From assembly GCA_021730905.1 (NCBI GenBank), contig JAKFYK010000040.1, positions 1 to 64,000 of the forward strand: DNA of 64,000 nucleotides. Direction: 5' to 3'. Under the pieces are notes generated by a model that saw only the letters and a program-made list of their open reading frames with translations, was not told where the DNA came from and searched no databases. The stretch's first letter is position 1. Every line of letters starts with the position of its first letter. Both the position numbers and the translations under genes were made by a program. This document shows, one piece after another, positions 19,781-30,278 of this stretch. Source of the stretch: Betaproteobacteria bacterium. GTDB taxonomy: Bacteria; Pseudomonadota; Gammaproteobacteria; Burkholderiales; SG8-41.

Positions 19781-20974
19781 GTGAACCAGATGCCTGGAAG
19801 CGCGCATTTTTTTGCGAGCTGTCCGCGCGGGCTTGAGTCTGTGCTCGCCAGGGAACTCACGGCGCTGGCTGCATCCGACGTCAAAGCGGTCGATGGCGGC
19901 GTGCATTTCTCGGGTGCGCTCGCGCTGGGTTACGCCGCCAACCTGCACAGCCGCGTGGCAAGCCGCGTGTTATGGCGTGTCGGCCAGTCGCGCTACCGTA
20001 CTGATCAGGATATTTACGATGTCTCGCGCCGGCTCGATTGGCCGGCATGGTTCAGCGTGGATCGCACTTTGCGGGTGAACGTGTCCGCGATAAAAGCGCC
20101 GGTAAAAAGCCTCGATTTCATTACGCTGCGTATCAAGGACGCGATCTGCGACGCTTTTCGCGCGCACAACGGCGGGCGGCCCAGCATCGATACCCACGCG
20201 CCGGATGTGCGCGTGCATGCGTTTCTCACCGCAAGCGATCTCACGCTGTATCTCGACACCTCTGGCGAACCCCTGTTCAAGCGCGGTTACCGGCGCGAGG
20301 CGGGTGATGCGCCGCTGCGCGAAAATCTTGCTGCGGGCATGCTGGCGCTATCAGGCTGGACGCCTGACGTTGCGCTGCTCGATCCGATGTGTGGCAGTGG
20401 CACTATCCTGTGCGAAGCCGCGCAGATGGCGGCAAACCGCGCGCCCGGTATTGGCCGCGCCTTTGGCTTCGAAAAGTTCCTGAATTTCGATGCTCAAACC
20501 TGGGATGCACTGCGAAACATCGCTTACGCATCTGAAAATAACTCAATAAAAACAAATATTTACGGATCGGACCTGCGAGGCGATGCACTGCAGCTTGCAC
20601 GCGCCAATCTTGAGGAGCTCGACCTGGTTACCAAGGTCACGTTAAAGCAAGCCAACGTGTTTGAAATGCCGCCCCCCGCCCCATCGGGCATCATCGTCAC
20701 CAATCCGCCCTATGGCGTGCGCATGGAGGATCGCGACGACCTCGCCGCGTTCTATCCCAAATTGGGTGACGCGTTGAAGAAAAATTTCAGTGGCTGGACA
20801 GCTTACATCCTGTCATCGGACATGCAGCTCGCGAAGCGTATCGGCTTGGCCGCGTCAAAGCGCACGCCGCTGTTCAACGGCGCACTGGAATGCCGGCTGT
20901 TTGAATACAAGCTGGTAGCCGGCAGCATGCGGCGCGCGAAGCCGGCGCCAGTTGCCACGCCGGTGCAGGATTAG
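19781..20974 (+). CDS. THUMP-domain class I SAM RNA methyltransferase (RlmL-N type)
   Basis: FFASCPRGLESVLARELTAL...LDPMCGSGTILCEAA...IIVTNPPYGVRM. Confidence 0.93.
   Translation: MNQMPGSAHFFASCPRGLESVLARELTALAASDVKAVDGGVHFSGALALGYAANLHSRVASRVLWRVGQSRYRTDQDIYDVSRRLDWPAWFSVDRTLRVNVSAIKAPVKSLDFITLRIKDAICDAFRAHNGGRPSIDTHAPDVRVHAFLTASDLTLYLDTSGEPLFKRGYRREAGDAPLRENLAAGMLALSGWTPDVALLDPMCGSGTILCEAAQMAANRAPGIGRAFGFEKFLNFDAQTWDALRNIAYASENNSIKTNIYGSDLRGDALQLARANLEELDLVTKVTLKQANVFEMPPPAPSGIIVTNPPYGVRMEDRDDLAAFYPKLGDALKKNFSGWTAYILSSDMQLAKRIGLAASKRTPLFNGALECRLFEYKLVAGSMRRAKPAPVATPVQD
20543..20563 (-). repeat. AT-rich dispersed repeat copy C (inside RNA methyltransferase gene, antisense)
   Basis: GTAAATATTTGTTTTTATTGA, 20/21 identical to copy B. 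Confidence 0.8.
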
Positions 20975-21714
20975 CCGGCAGCGCGCGCCAGCAGCGACAC
21001 GCCGATCAGCATCAGCAGCGCGCTCACCAGCTTGGATACCTGCGAACGTGACACACGCGCGTGCAACCGATTGCCGAGCCACAACCCCGCAAACATAATA
21101 GGCGCGAGCACCGCGAAGCCGATCACGCACTTCCACAGCATGAATCCGCCCGCGATAAATACCAGCAGGCGTATCGAGGTGGACAGCAGCACCATATTGG
21201 ACAGCGTGGCTCGCAGCACGGACTTGTCGGCGCACCGCCGCGACAGATAGACCGCATACGGCGGCGCGCCCACGCCGAACAGCGTGCCCATGGCGCCGCC
21301 GGCGAATCCGGAAACAGGCGCCCAGTGCCGGCTGATCATGGTCGCGGTTTCTCCCTCGCGCAGCGCATAAATCGCATACGCCACCAGCAGTAAACCGAAT
21401 CCGGCCAAGGTGGCGTTGCGCGGCAACCACACCAGCAGCACCACGCCGACCACCGCGCCGATCAGCGAAAACGGCGCCATCCATTTGAGTTCCGTAATAT
21501 CGGCATCGCGCGAGAATCGTCTGCCCAACGCCAGCGACGCCAGCACATCCAGCAACACGCACAGCGGCAGCACGAACTCCAGGGGGAAAAAATGCGACAA
21601 CACCGACGTGGTGAACAGCGCGGCGCCGAACGCGGTAACCCCAAAAATGACGTACGCGCCGAACGTCACCACGGCGGCGATGACAAAGGTCTCGAGATCA
21701 AAGGGAATATTCAA
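20971..21714 (-). CDS. sulfite exporter TauE/SafE family protein
   Basis: GAMGTLFGVGAPPYAVYLSRR, multi-TM. Confidence 0.85.
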   Translation of the reverse strand: MNIPFDLETFVIAAVVTFGAYVIFGVTAFGAALFTTSVLSHFFPLEFVLPLCVLLDVLASLALGRRFSRDADITELKWMAPFSLIGAVVGVVLLVWLPRNATLAGFGLLLVAYAIYALREGETATMISRHWAPVSGFAGGAMGTLFGVGAPPYAVYLSRRCADKSVLRATLSNMVLLSTSIRLLVFIAGGFMLWKCVIGFAVLAPIMFAGLWLGNRLHARVSRSQVSKLVSALLMLIGVSLLARAAG

Positions 21715-21717
21715 GAA

Positions 21718-21748
21718 GCAAAAACGCCGGCTTTGACCCCGGCGTTTG
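21718..21748 (-). terminator. intrinsic terminator between tauE-like start and pilU 3' end
   Basis: minus strand AAACGCCGG-ggtcaaag-CCGGCGTTTTTGCTT. Confidence 0.6.
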
Positions 21749-21772
21749 CCCGTACATCAGCGGCGTGCGTGA

Positions 21773-22909
21773 TCAGGTGATTTGCAGATGTTCAATGCCG
21801 GTCATGACGTCCCGATCCTTGGCTTCCTTGCCCTGGAGTTTGATCATCAGCCGCAGTTCATTGAGCGAATCGGCATTGCGCAACGCATCCTCGTAACTGA
21901 CGAGACCGCCTTCATACAGATCGAACAGCGCCTGGTCGAAGGTCTGCATGCCGAGTTCACGCGATTTCTTCATAATTTCCTTGATCTCATGCACCTCACC
22001 CTTGAAGATCAAATCGGAGATCAGCGGCGAATTGAGCATGATCTCCACCGCCGCCGCGCGTCCTTTGCCGTCGCGCTTGGGCAGCAGGCGCTGTGACACG
22101 ATGCCGCGCAGGTTCAGCGACAGATCCATCAGCAGTTGGTGCCGGCGTTCTTCCGGGAAGAAGTTGATGATGCGATCCAGCGCCTGGTTGGCGCTGTTCG
22201 CGTGCAGCGTTGCCATGCACAGGTGGCCGGTTTCAGCAAAGGCAATGGCGTAATCCATGGTGTCGCGGTCGCGAATCTCGCCGATCAGAATTACATCAGG
22301 CGCCTGACGCAGGGTATTCTTCAGCGCCGCGTGCCATGAATCAGTGTCCACGCCGACTTCGCGCTGCGTGATGACGCAATTCTTGTGTTCATGCACAAAC
22401 TCGATCGGGTCTTCGATGGTAATGATGTGCCCGTGACTGTTCTCGTTGCGGTGCCCGACCATCGCCGCCAGCGAGGTTGACTTGCCCGATCCCGTGCCGC
22501 CGACCATGATCACTAGTCCGCGCTTGGTCATCACCACTTCCTTCAGCACGCCCGGCAACCCGAGTTCGTCGAAATTCGGTATTTTCGCCACGATAGTGCG
22601 CAGCACCATGCCCACACGCCCCTGCTGCACGAAGGCGCTCACGCGGAAGCGTCCGATGCCGCCAGGGCTGATCGCGAAATTGCATTCCTTGGTGGATTCG
22701 AATTCTGCCGACTGCTTGTCGTTCATCATGGCGGCGGCCAGATCCGCCGTGTGCTGCGCGGTCAGCGCCTGATTGGCAACCGGCGTCATCTTGCCGTCGA
22801 GCTTGATCGCAGGCGGGAAACCTGCCGTGATGAACAGATCGGACGCCTTCTTCGAGACCATTGCTCGCAGCAGGTCGTGCATGAATTTAACACCCTGGTC
22901 TCTGTCCAT
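21773..22909 (-). CDS. pilU: type IV pilus retraction ATPase PilU
   Basis: MVSKKASDLFITAGFPPAIKLDGKMTPV...GGTGSGKSTSLAAM. Confidence 0.93.
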   Translation of the reverse strand: MDRDQGVKFMHDLLRAMVSKKASDLFITAGFPPAIKLDGKMTPVANQALTAQHTADLAAAMMNDKQSAEFESTKECNFAISPGGIGRFRVSAFVQQGRVGMVLRTIVAKIPNFDELGLPGVLKEVVMTKRGLVIMVGGTGSGKSTSLAAMVGHRNENSHGHIITIEDPIEFVHEHKNCVITQREVGVDTDSWHAALKNTLRQAPDVILIGEIRDRDTMDYAIAFAETGHLCMATLHANSANQALDRIINFFPEERRHQLLMDLSLNLRGIVSQRLLPKRDGKGRAAAVEIMLNSPLISDLIFKGEVHEIKEIMKKSRELGMQTFDQALFDLYEGGLVSYEDALRNADSLNELRLMIKLQGKEAKDRDVMTGIEHLQIT

Positions 22910-22988
22910 CCGTGTCTCCCGCGTTCAATGATGTAAGTGGGTTAGGTAACGAAAGCACCTGATTTACGTAACTAAGTATCGCAACCGC

Positions 22989-24029
22989 TTAGTTGAAATT
23001 GTCCTTGTTCGCCGCCTTATTGCGCGCCTCTTCCTTGCTGATGACATTGCGCTTGACCAGATCCGTCAGGTTCTGATCGAGGGTCTGCATGCCGAGTTGC
23101 GCGCCGGTCTGAATCGCTGAATACATCTGCGCCACTTTGCCTTCGCGTATCAGGTTGCGGATCGCCGGCGTGCCGACCATGATCTCGTGCGCAGCGACGC
23201 GGCTGGTGCCGTCCTTGGTTTTAAGCAGCGTCTGCGAAATGACCGCGCGCAGCGATTCCGACAGCATCGCGCGCATCATTTCCTTTTCTTCCGCCGGGAA
23301 CACGTCGATGATGCGGTCGATGGTCTTGGCCGCCGAACTGGTATGCAGCGTGCCAAACACCAAGTGGCCGGTCTCGGCAGCGGTCATCGCAAGACGTATG
23401 GTTTCCAGATCGCGCATCTCGCCCACCAGAATAATATCCGGGTCTTCACGCAGCGCCGAGCGCAGCGCATTGGCGAACGACAGCGTATGCGGCCCGACTT
23501 CGCGCTGGTTCATCAGGCATTTCTTGGATTCGTGCACGAACTCGATCGGATCTTCAACGGTGAGGATATGGCCGTATTCGTTTTCGTTGACGTGGTTGAC
23601 CATCGCCGCCAGCGTCGTCGACTTGCCGGAACCGGTGGGACCGGTCACCAGCACCACGCCGCGCGGCTGGTTGGCAATTTCGCCGAACACCTTGGGCGCC
23701 TTCAGGTCTTCCAGCGAAAGCACTTTCGACGGAATGGTACGAAACACGCCGCCCGCGCCGCGATTCTGGTTAAATGCATTGACGCGAAAGCGCGCCAGAT
23801 TGGGAATCTCAAACGAAAAATCGCATTCGAGATTTTCTTCGTAGAACTTGCGCTGGCCGTCGTTCATGATGTCGTACACCATGGCATGCACGTCCTTGTG
23901 CTCCAGCGGCGGCAGATTGATGCGCCGGATGTCGCCGTGCACACGGATCATCGGGGGCAGGCCCGAGGACAGATGCAGGTCGGAAGCTTTGTTCTTGACT
24001 ACGAAGGCCAGCAGCTCGGAGATGTCCAT
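22989..24029 (-). CDS. pilT: type IV pilus retraction ATPase PilT
   Basis: MDISELLAFVVKNKASDLHLSSGLPPMIRVHGDIRRI. Confidence 0.96.
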   Translation of the reverse strand: MDISELLAFVVKNKASDLHLSSGLPPMIRVHGDIRRINLPPLEHKDVHAMVYDIMNDGQRKFYEENLECDFSFEIPNLARFRVNAFNQNRGAGGVFRTIPSKVLSLEDLKAPKVFGEIANQPRGVVLVTGPTGSGKSTTLAAMVNHVNENEYGHILTVEDPIEFVHESKKCLMNQREVGPHTLSFANALRSALREDPDIILVGEMRDLETIRLAMTAAETGHLVFGTLHTSSAAKTIDRIIDVFPAEEKEMMRAMLSESLRAVISQTLLKTKDGTSRVAAHEIMVGTPAIRNLIREGKVAQMYSAIQTGAQLGMQTLDQNLTDLVKRNVISKEEARNKAANKDNFN

Positions 24030-24142
24030 TATAATTTCCCTGAAAAGCCTGAATCCAGTTGTACTGCAGCGGCCCCCCGGCCGCTGCGCAAACTAAGGTA
24101 TTGATTCTACGCCAATCCGGCTATGGCACGCACCCGCAAATT

Positions 24143-24826
24143 ATGACGCCAATTTCCGCCAACTTGCAAGCCGTAAAGACGCGCATGGCGGCGGCAGCGC
24201 GCGCAGCGGGCCGTCCCGCGGAATCCATCACCTTGCTTGCCGTGAGCAAAACCTTCGACACCGCGCGGATTCGCGAGTGTCACGCCGCCGGACAGCGCGC
24301 GTTCGGCGAAAACTACGTGCAGGAAGCGCTGGGCAAAATAGCCGCCCTGGCGGACTGCGACATGGCGTGGCACATGATCGGCCCGATTCAGAGCAACAAG
24401 ACCCGCGCCATCGCCGAACACTTCCAATGGGTACACAGCGTCGAACGGGACAAAATCGCGCTGCGCCTGAACGCGTCGAGGCCCGCCGATTTGCCGCCGC
24501 TCAATATCTGCATACAAGTCAATGTCAGCGGGGAAACCAGCAAGTCCGGCATCGGGCCGGGCATGGAAATCGCGCTCGCCGACGTCATCTCGAATCTGCC
24601 GCGCCTGCGGCTGCGCGGATTGATGGCCGTCCCTGAACCGACATCGGACACGACGCTGCGGCGGCAGCGGTTTGCACAACTGCGCGAAATGCACGAAAAC
24701 CTGATGGCGCGCGGGCACGCACTCGACACGCTGTCGATGGGCATGTCGGACGACATGGAAGAGGCCATCGCCGAAGGCGCGACGATGGTGCGCATCGGCA
24801 CAGCCATCTTCGGCGCAAGAACATAA
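24143..24826 (+). CDS. yggS: YggS family pyridoxal phosphate enzyme
   Basis: LLAVSKTFDTARIRECHAAGQRAFGENYVQEALGK. Confidence 0.95.
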   Translation: MTPISANLQAVKTRMAAAARAAGRPAESITLLAVSKTFDTARIRECHAAGQRAFGENYVQEALGKIAALADCDMAWHMIGPIQSNKTRAIAEHFQWVHSVERDKIALRLNASRPADLPPLNICIQVNVSGETSKSGIGPGMEIALADVISNLPRLRLRGLMAVPEPTSDTTLRRQRFAQLREMHENLMARGHALDTLSMGMSDDMEEAIAEGATMVRIGTAIFGART

Positions 24827-24917
24827 GTCGTGAAAAAGAAGGGGTGAAATGTGAACAGTAACCGCTCGTGGCGCGCTACCATTGCAATCGCCCTTCACTC
24901 CTCACTGCCCTAACCAA

Positions 24918-25730
24918 ATGAACATCACCTTCATCGGCGGCGGCAACATGGCGACCGCGATCATCGGCGGTCTCCTGCAACGCCAGTGGGACCCAAAGCA
25001 ACTATGTGTTGTCGAAATCATGGCTGCTGCGCGCGAAAAGCTCGAACAGACGTACCAAGTCCGGACTTTCCCCGCCGTGAATGCCGAATCGATGCAATCC
25101 GATTGCGTGATACTGGCAATAAAACCTCAGCAGATGCATGAAGTGGCGGCGCAGCTCGCACCGTTGATCGGTGGTGCGCTGGTGATTTCTATAGCGGCCG
25201 GCATACGCGGCACAGACCTGTCGCGCTGGCTCGGCAATCACCAACGCATCGTGCGTGTGATGCCCAATACGCCGGCGCTGCTGCTGGCCGGCGTATCCGG
25301 CCTCTACGCCATGCCGGGCGTTGCCAACGCTGACCGCAATCGTACCGAAGACATCATGGGCGCGGTCGGCGCCACGGTATGGGTGGAGCGCGAAGAAGAC
25401 ATCGATACCGTGACCGCGGTGTCCGGCAGCGGTCCCGCGTATGTGTTTTACTTCATCGAAGCGCTGGAGCTGGCGGCACGCGAGCTCGGCATGAACGCCG
25501 ATGCGGCAAGACAGCTCGCAGTCACTACATTTACCGGCGCATCCAAACTCGCGGCGCACAGCACGGAAGATGCGGCAACGCTGCGCGCGCGCGTGACCTC
25601 GAAAGGCGGCACCACCGAGCGCGCCATCGCATCCATGGAAAACGACCACATCAGAGCCGCGATCGTGCGCGCGGTGAAAGCCGCTGCGGATCGTTCGCGC
25701 GAACTGGGCGACGAATTGGGGCGCGGGTGA
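24918..25730 (+). CDS. proC: pyrroline-5-carboxylate reductase
   Basis: MNITFIGGGNMATAIIGGLL...VSGSGPAYVFYFIEAL. Confidence 0.96.
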   Translation: MNITFIGGGNMATAIIGGLLQRQWDPKQLCVVEIMAAAREKLEQTYQVRTFPAVNAESMQSDCVILAIKPQQMHEVAAQLAPLIGGALVISIAAGIRGTDLSRWLGNHQRIVRVMPNTPALLLAGVSGLYAMPGVANADRNRTEDIMGAVGATVWVEREEDIDTVTAVSGSGPAYVFYFIEALELAARELGMNADAARQLAVTTFTGASKLAAHSTEDAATLRARVTSKGGTTERAIASMENDHIRAAIVRAVKAAADRSRELGDELGRG

Positions 25731-25750
25731 CTGGATTCCGATCGGAATAT

Positions 25751-25767
25751 ATAACTATATGTTTTTA
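25751..25767 (+). repeat. AT-rich dispersed repeat copy D (upstream of yggT start)
   Basis: ATAACTATATGTTTTTA. Confidence 0.75.
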
Positions 25768-25777
25768 AAGTATTTTT

Positions 25778-26347
25778 ATGATTGACGATGCGTTGCTTTA
25801 TCTGCTCCAGACGCTCGGCGGATTTTTCGCCGGGATGTTGCTGCTGCGTTTCTGGATGCAGTGGTGCCGCGCACCCATACGCAATCCGCTGTCGGAATTT
25901 GTGCAGGCATTGACCAATTTCGCCGTGTTGCCCGCGCGCCGCGTCATTCCCGGGCTGTGGGGGCTGGATCTGGCGACGCTGGTTTTATCGTGGCTGGTTC
26001 TGGTGATCGAGGCCGTGCTGATGTTGGCGATCAAGGGCATGGCGCCGGCATCCGGCGCCGCGATCGGCATGGTGTTGCTGCTGGCGCTGGTAATGTTGAT
26101 GCGGCTTGCGGTTTATCTCGCCATCGGCAGCCTCATCCTGCTGGTGATTATCTCGTGGGTCAATCCGGCGAGTCCGATGTACTCGCTGATCAATACCCTC
26201 ACGCGCCCTCTGCTCAGGCCGATACAACGCCTTGTTCCGCCGATCGGCATGGTAGATCTCTCACCGCTGGTCGCGCTGCTGTTGTTGCAACTGATATTGA
26301 TGGTGCCGCTGGCTTATCTGGAGCGGATGATTGGCTTCATCATCTGA
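25778..26347 (+). CDS. YggT family membrane protein
   Basis: two YggT repeats; gene order after proC. Confidence 0.93.
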   Translation: MIDDALLYLLQTLGGFFAGMLLLRFWMQWCRAPIRNPLSEFVQALTNFAVLPARRVIPGLWGLDLATLVLSWLVLVIEAVLMLAIKGMAPASGAAIGMVLLLALVMLMRLAVYLAIGSLILLVIISWVNPASPMYSLINTLTRPLLRPIQRLVPPIGMVDLSPLVALLLLQLILMVPLAYLERMIGFII

Positions 26348-26666
26348 TCGGCCGGAAAACTTTCTGACGCACGATCCGGATCGCAACCGGATAGTGCTTA
26401 ACGTTCACCTGCAGCCCGGCGCCAAATCCAATGCGATTGCGGGTGAACACGGCGGCGCCTTGAAGATTCGCATCGCGGCGCCGGCGGTCGACAACAAAGC
26501 CAATGCCGCACTGGTGGCATTCATGAGTCTATGGCTGGGTGTGCCCGCAAGCAATATCAGCATCCTCAGCGGCCTGCGTTCGCGCCGCAAGCGGATCGCC
26601 ATCGTCAGTGCCGCCAGTGGTGTTATGGCGCGACTGCGGTCGGCTATCCACGACGTATCCGACTAA
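26331..26666 (+). CDS. DUF167 (YggU) family protein
   Basis: LNVHLQPGAKSNAIAGEHGGALKIRIAAPAVDNKANAALVAF. Confidence 0.93.
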   Translation: MASSSDRPENFLTHDPDRNRIVLNVHLQPGAKSNAIAGEHGGALKIRIAAPAVDNKANAALVAFMSLWLGVPASNISILSGLRSRRKRIAIVSAASGVMARLRSAIHDVSD

Positions 26667-28147
26667 CCTACACCTCGCGTATTATCACCGTCAGCTTGTT
26701 TTTCACCGGCGTCGTGTCCTTTCTGGCGCAGCACAAATGCGCGCACCAGCAGTGACACGGCGATCCACGCGCCGAGCAGGGACAACGGCAGCAGCAGCAC
26801 CAGCGGCCACAGCAGGCCCACCGCAACGATACCCAGTATCACCAAACCTACCATCGCCATGATACCGGCCTCCGCCGGCCCCAGCACCCGGTGATTCGTG
26901 ATCGCTGCGCCCACCGTATTGCCGATGCGCAACGCGCCCGCCGCCGCGCGCGAAGCGCTGCCGCGAAAACGGCCACGTGCGTGCGTGCGCTTAGCCGGCA
27001 CAACGGGTCGCACGCGATTGCGCGGCGACAGCAGAATTTCCGTAGCATTCGCCAGATCATCCTCGTACATCGCCTCCATTTCGCCCGCGAAGCCGGAATC
27101 CTCGATCGCGATGTCGAGTTCATAATTGCCGATCCAGCTCGTCACGTTGAGGTTGGTCGAACCCACGCGCGCCCAGCGCCCATCCGCCACCGCGGTTTTC
27201 GCATGCAGCATCGGCCCATTCCATTCAAACACCCGTATGCCGCCTTCCAGCAGCGAGCGGTAACCGGTGCGCGACAGCGTCGATACCGCGAACAGGTTGC
27301 TCGCACCGGGCACCAGCAACCGCACATCCACGCCATCCAGCGCGGCCGACCGCAACGCCTGCACATACGGCGCCATCCCCACGAAGTACGCATCCGTCAG
27401 CCACAGCGTGCGCGTGGCCATCGCGGCAACGAGTTGGTCCAGCCGATACAGATTCGCGACATTGGGCTGATTCGCCAGCACCCGCAAGGTGACATCGCCC
27501 GCGCGCGGGATTGCCCGGGGATCGGTGCAGGCATCGTCCGGCAGTGGCGCGCCCGCTGCCGCCCACACCTGGCCGAAAGCCCGTTCAATATCCGCCACCG
27601 CAGGGCCGATGATTTCGACCCCGGTATCACGCCAGGGTGCAATGCCGCGCGCGGGGTCTCCCTCCCATCGGTTGCTCACGCACAAGCCCGACACGTAGCC
27701 GATGGCGCCGTCGACCGTCATCATTTTGCGATGATCGCGCTGCATCCATCCGAACGGACTGCCGATCCACGGCGGATTAAACACGCGCACTTCCGCGCCC
27801 GCGGCGACCAGCGGCTCCAGTAACCGTTTCGATCCCAGACCCAGTGCACCGAACCAGTCGTAAATCACCCGCACCTGCACACCGGCGCGCGCCCGCGCCG
27901 CCAGGGCATCGACAAAACGCTGCCCGGTGACGTCGTTTTCTATAATGTAATTCTCGAACAGGATGAAACGCTGCGCAACGGCAATCGCCTCGAGCCACGC
28001 CGGATAGTTTTGCGCGGCGTCCCGCAGCAAACGTACACAATTGCCAGACACCAGCGGCGCTCCGGCAGCGCGCGACAACGCCTGTTCCGCCAGCACACGG
28101 ACCGGCGATGAGGAATGCGGATCAAAGCGGCGCAAATCGCCTGCCAC
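26663..28147 (-). CDS. phospholipase D / cardiolipin synthase family protein
   Basis: HRKMMTVDG and HAKTAVADG HKD motifs. Confidence 0.9.
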   Translation of the reverse strand: MAGDLRRFDPHSSSPVRVLAEQALSRAAGAPLVSGNCVRLLRDAAQNYPAWLEAIAVAQRFILFENYIIENDVTGQRFVDALAARARAGVQVRVIYDWFGALGLGSKRLLEPLVAAGAEVRVFNPPWIGSPFGWMQRDHRKMMTVDGAIGYVSGLCVSNRWEGDPARGIAPWRDTGVEIIGPAVADIERAFGQVWAAAGAPLPDDACTDPRAIPRAGDVTLRVLANQPNVANLYRLDQLVAAMATRTLWLTDAYFVGMAPYVQALRSAALDGVDVRLLVPGASNLFAVSTLSRTGYRSLLEGGIRVFEWNGPMLHAKTAVADGRWARVGSTNLNVTSWIGNYELDIAIEDSGFAGEMEAMYEDDLANATEILLSPRNRVRPVVPAKRTHARGRFRGSASRAAAGALRIGNTVGAAITNHRVLGPAEAGIMAMVGLVILGIVAVGLLWPLVLLLPLSLLGAWIAVSLLVRAFVLRQKGHDAGEKQADGDNTRGVG

Positions 28148-28173
28148 GGTCTGTCCCTCGGTTGAAGATCGGG

Positions 28174-29640
28174 CTACATCAGAACAATATCAAACTGCTC
28201 CTGGTTGTACACGCTTTCGACTTGCAGCGACACCGGCTTGCCGATGAAATCCGACAACATGGCGAGGCTCTGCGACTCTTCGTCCAGAAACATGTCGATC
28301 ACTTGCTGCGATGCAAGTATGCGAAACTCCCGCGCGTCGAACTGTTTGGCCTCGCGCGCCAATTCGCGCAGAATCTGGTAGCACACGGTCTGCGCGGTTT
28401 TCAGTTCGCCACGGCCCCCGCACACCGGACACGGCTCGCACAGCACATGCGCGAGCGATTCGCGCGTGCGCTTGCGCGTCATCTCCACCAGCCCCAGTTG
28501 CGTAAAACCATTGATCGTCATGCGCGTGCGGTCGCGCGCCAGCGCCTTGCGAAACTCGTTAAGCACGGCGTTGCGGTGCTCCTCGGTATCCATGTCGATA
28601 AAATCGATGATGATGATGCCGCCCAGATTGCGCAGCCGCAGTTGGCGCGCTATCACTTGCGCCGCCTCGAGATTGGTCTTGAAAATGGTGTCATCGAAGC
28701 TGCGTACCCCTACGAAGGCGCCCGTATTCACGTCCACCGTGGTCAGCGCCTCGGTCTGGTCAATAATCAGGTACCCGCCCGACTTGAGATCCACCCGCCG
28801 TGCCAGCGCTTTTTCGATTTCGTCTTCAACACCATATAAATCAAACAACGGGCGCTCGCCCTGATAGTGGCTGATACGCTCGGCGCTGGCAGGCATATAG
28901 TCGCGGGCGAACACCTTCATCGTGTCGTACACAGCCTCGGCATCGACCATGATGCGCGTGGTTTCGTCGTCCACGAAGTCGCGCAGCACACGCAACCCGA
29001 GATTGAGATCCTGATACAGCAGCGCGAGCGCCGCGGCCGTCTGCGCGCGCTCCTGTATCCCCGACCACAGCTTGCGCAGATAGGCGAGATCGGACGCCAA
29101 CTCGGCTTCGGACGCTGTTTCCGCCATGGTACGCATGATGAAGCCGCCCTTTTCCTCGGGCGGAAGGAGGTGCTGGAGTTTCTCACGCAGATGCGCGCGC
29201 TCGTCCTGATCTTCGATGCGTTGTGAAATACCAATACGCGCATCATCCTGCGGCAGATAAACCAGAAAGCGTCCGGCGATGCTGATCTGGGTTGAAAGGC
29301 GCGCCCCTTTGGTGCCGAGTGGATCCTTGACCACCTGCACGATCAGATTTTCGCCTTCGGAAAGCAGGCGTTCGATCGGCGGCCCCGCTTCGCCGCCATG
29401 GGCGCCACTGCGGCTGCTCCAGATATCGGCCACATGCAAAAACGCCGCGCGGTCGCCCGCAATATCCACAAAAGCCGACTGCATGCCCGGCAGCACGCGC
29501 ACCACTTTACCCATGTAGATGTTACCGACGAGACCGCGCGCGGAAGTGCGCTCGATATGCAGTTCCTGCGTCACGCCGTGGTCGATGACGGCGACGCGGG
29601 TCTCCTGAGGCGTAACGTTGATAAGGATCTCTTCGCTCAT
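28174..29640 (-). CDS. rng: ribonuclease G
   Basis: EEILINVTPQETRVAVIDHGVTQELHIERTSARGLVGNIYMGKVVRVLPGMQSAFVDIG-like. Confidence 0.96.
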   Translation of the reverse strand: MSEEILINVTPQETRVAVIDHGVTQELHIERTSARGLVGNIYMGKVVRVLPGMQSAFVDIAGDRAAFLHVADIWSSRSGAHGGEAGPPIERLLSEGENLIVQVVKDPLGTKGARLSTQISIAGRFLVYLPQDDARIGISQRIEDQDERAHLREKLQHLLPPEEKGGFIMRTMAETASEAELASDLAYLRKLWSGIQERAQTAAALALLYQDLNLGLRVLRDFVDDETTRIMVDAEAVYDTMKVFARDYMPASAERISHYQGERPLFDLYGVEDEIEKALARRVDLKSGGYLIIDQTEALTTVDVNTGAFVGVRSFDDTIFKTNLEAAQVIARQLRLRNLGGIIIIDFIDMDTEEHRNAVLNEFRKALARDRTRMTINGFTQLGLVEMTRKRTRESLAHVLCEPCPVCGGRGELKTAQTVCYQILRELAREAKQFDAREFRILASQQVIDMFLDEESQSLAMLSDFIGKPVSLQVESVYNQEQFDIVLM

Positions 29641-29649
29641 GATTCGGCT

Positions 29650-30272
29650 TTACACGCTCTCGATATCAAACGCCACAAGCAGTTCAACCGTCTCAGCCAG
29701 CGGCAAACCCATGATCCCGGAGTAGCTGCCTTCGATGCGCGTAATGAACGCCGCCGCGCGCCCCTGCACTGCATACGCGCCGGCTTTGTCCATCGGCTCG
29801 CCGCTGGCGATATAGCGCCGTATCAACGCATCGTCGAGCGCACGCATCGACACGGTCGATACGCTGATACGCGTTTCGAGCCGTTCAGCGAACGCCATCG
29901 CGACTACAGTAATCACCGTATGGCTGCGGCCCGACAGCATATTCAAAATACGCGCCGCATCCGCGGTATCCACCGGTTTACCGATAATGGCGTCGTCCAG
30001 CGCGATCGTGGTGTCGGCAGCGAGCACCGGTTTGATCATGCCGCCCGCGCGCCGCGCCACGACCTGCAACCCGGCCGTGGCCTTGGCCGTCGCCACGCGC
30101 AGCACGTAGTCGCGCGGCGTTTCATCCGTGCGCGGTGTCTCGTCGACATCAACGCTGCGCCGCGGATCTTCACGCAGCAGCAGCAATTCGTGTCCGACCC
30201 CAATCTGCCGCAGCAGCTCGCGGCGGCGCGGACTGCGCGAGGCCAGATAGATTTTTCTGTCGGAAATGGCCA
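29650..30272 (-). CDS. maf: Maf family nucleotide pyrophosphatase
   Basis: IYLASRSPRRRELLRQIGV; probable GTG start at 30272. Confidence 0.92.
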
Positions 30273-30278
30273 CGATGT

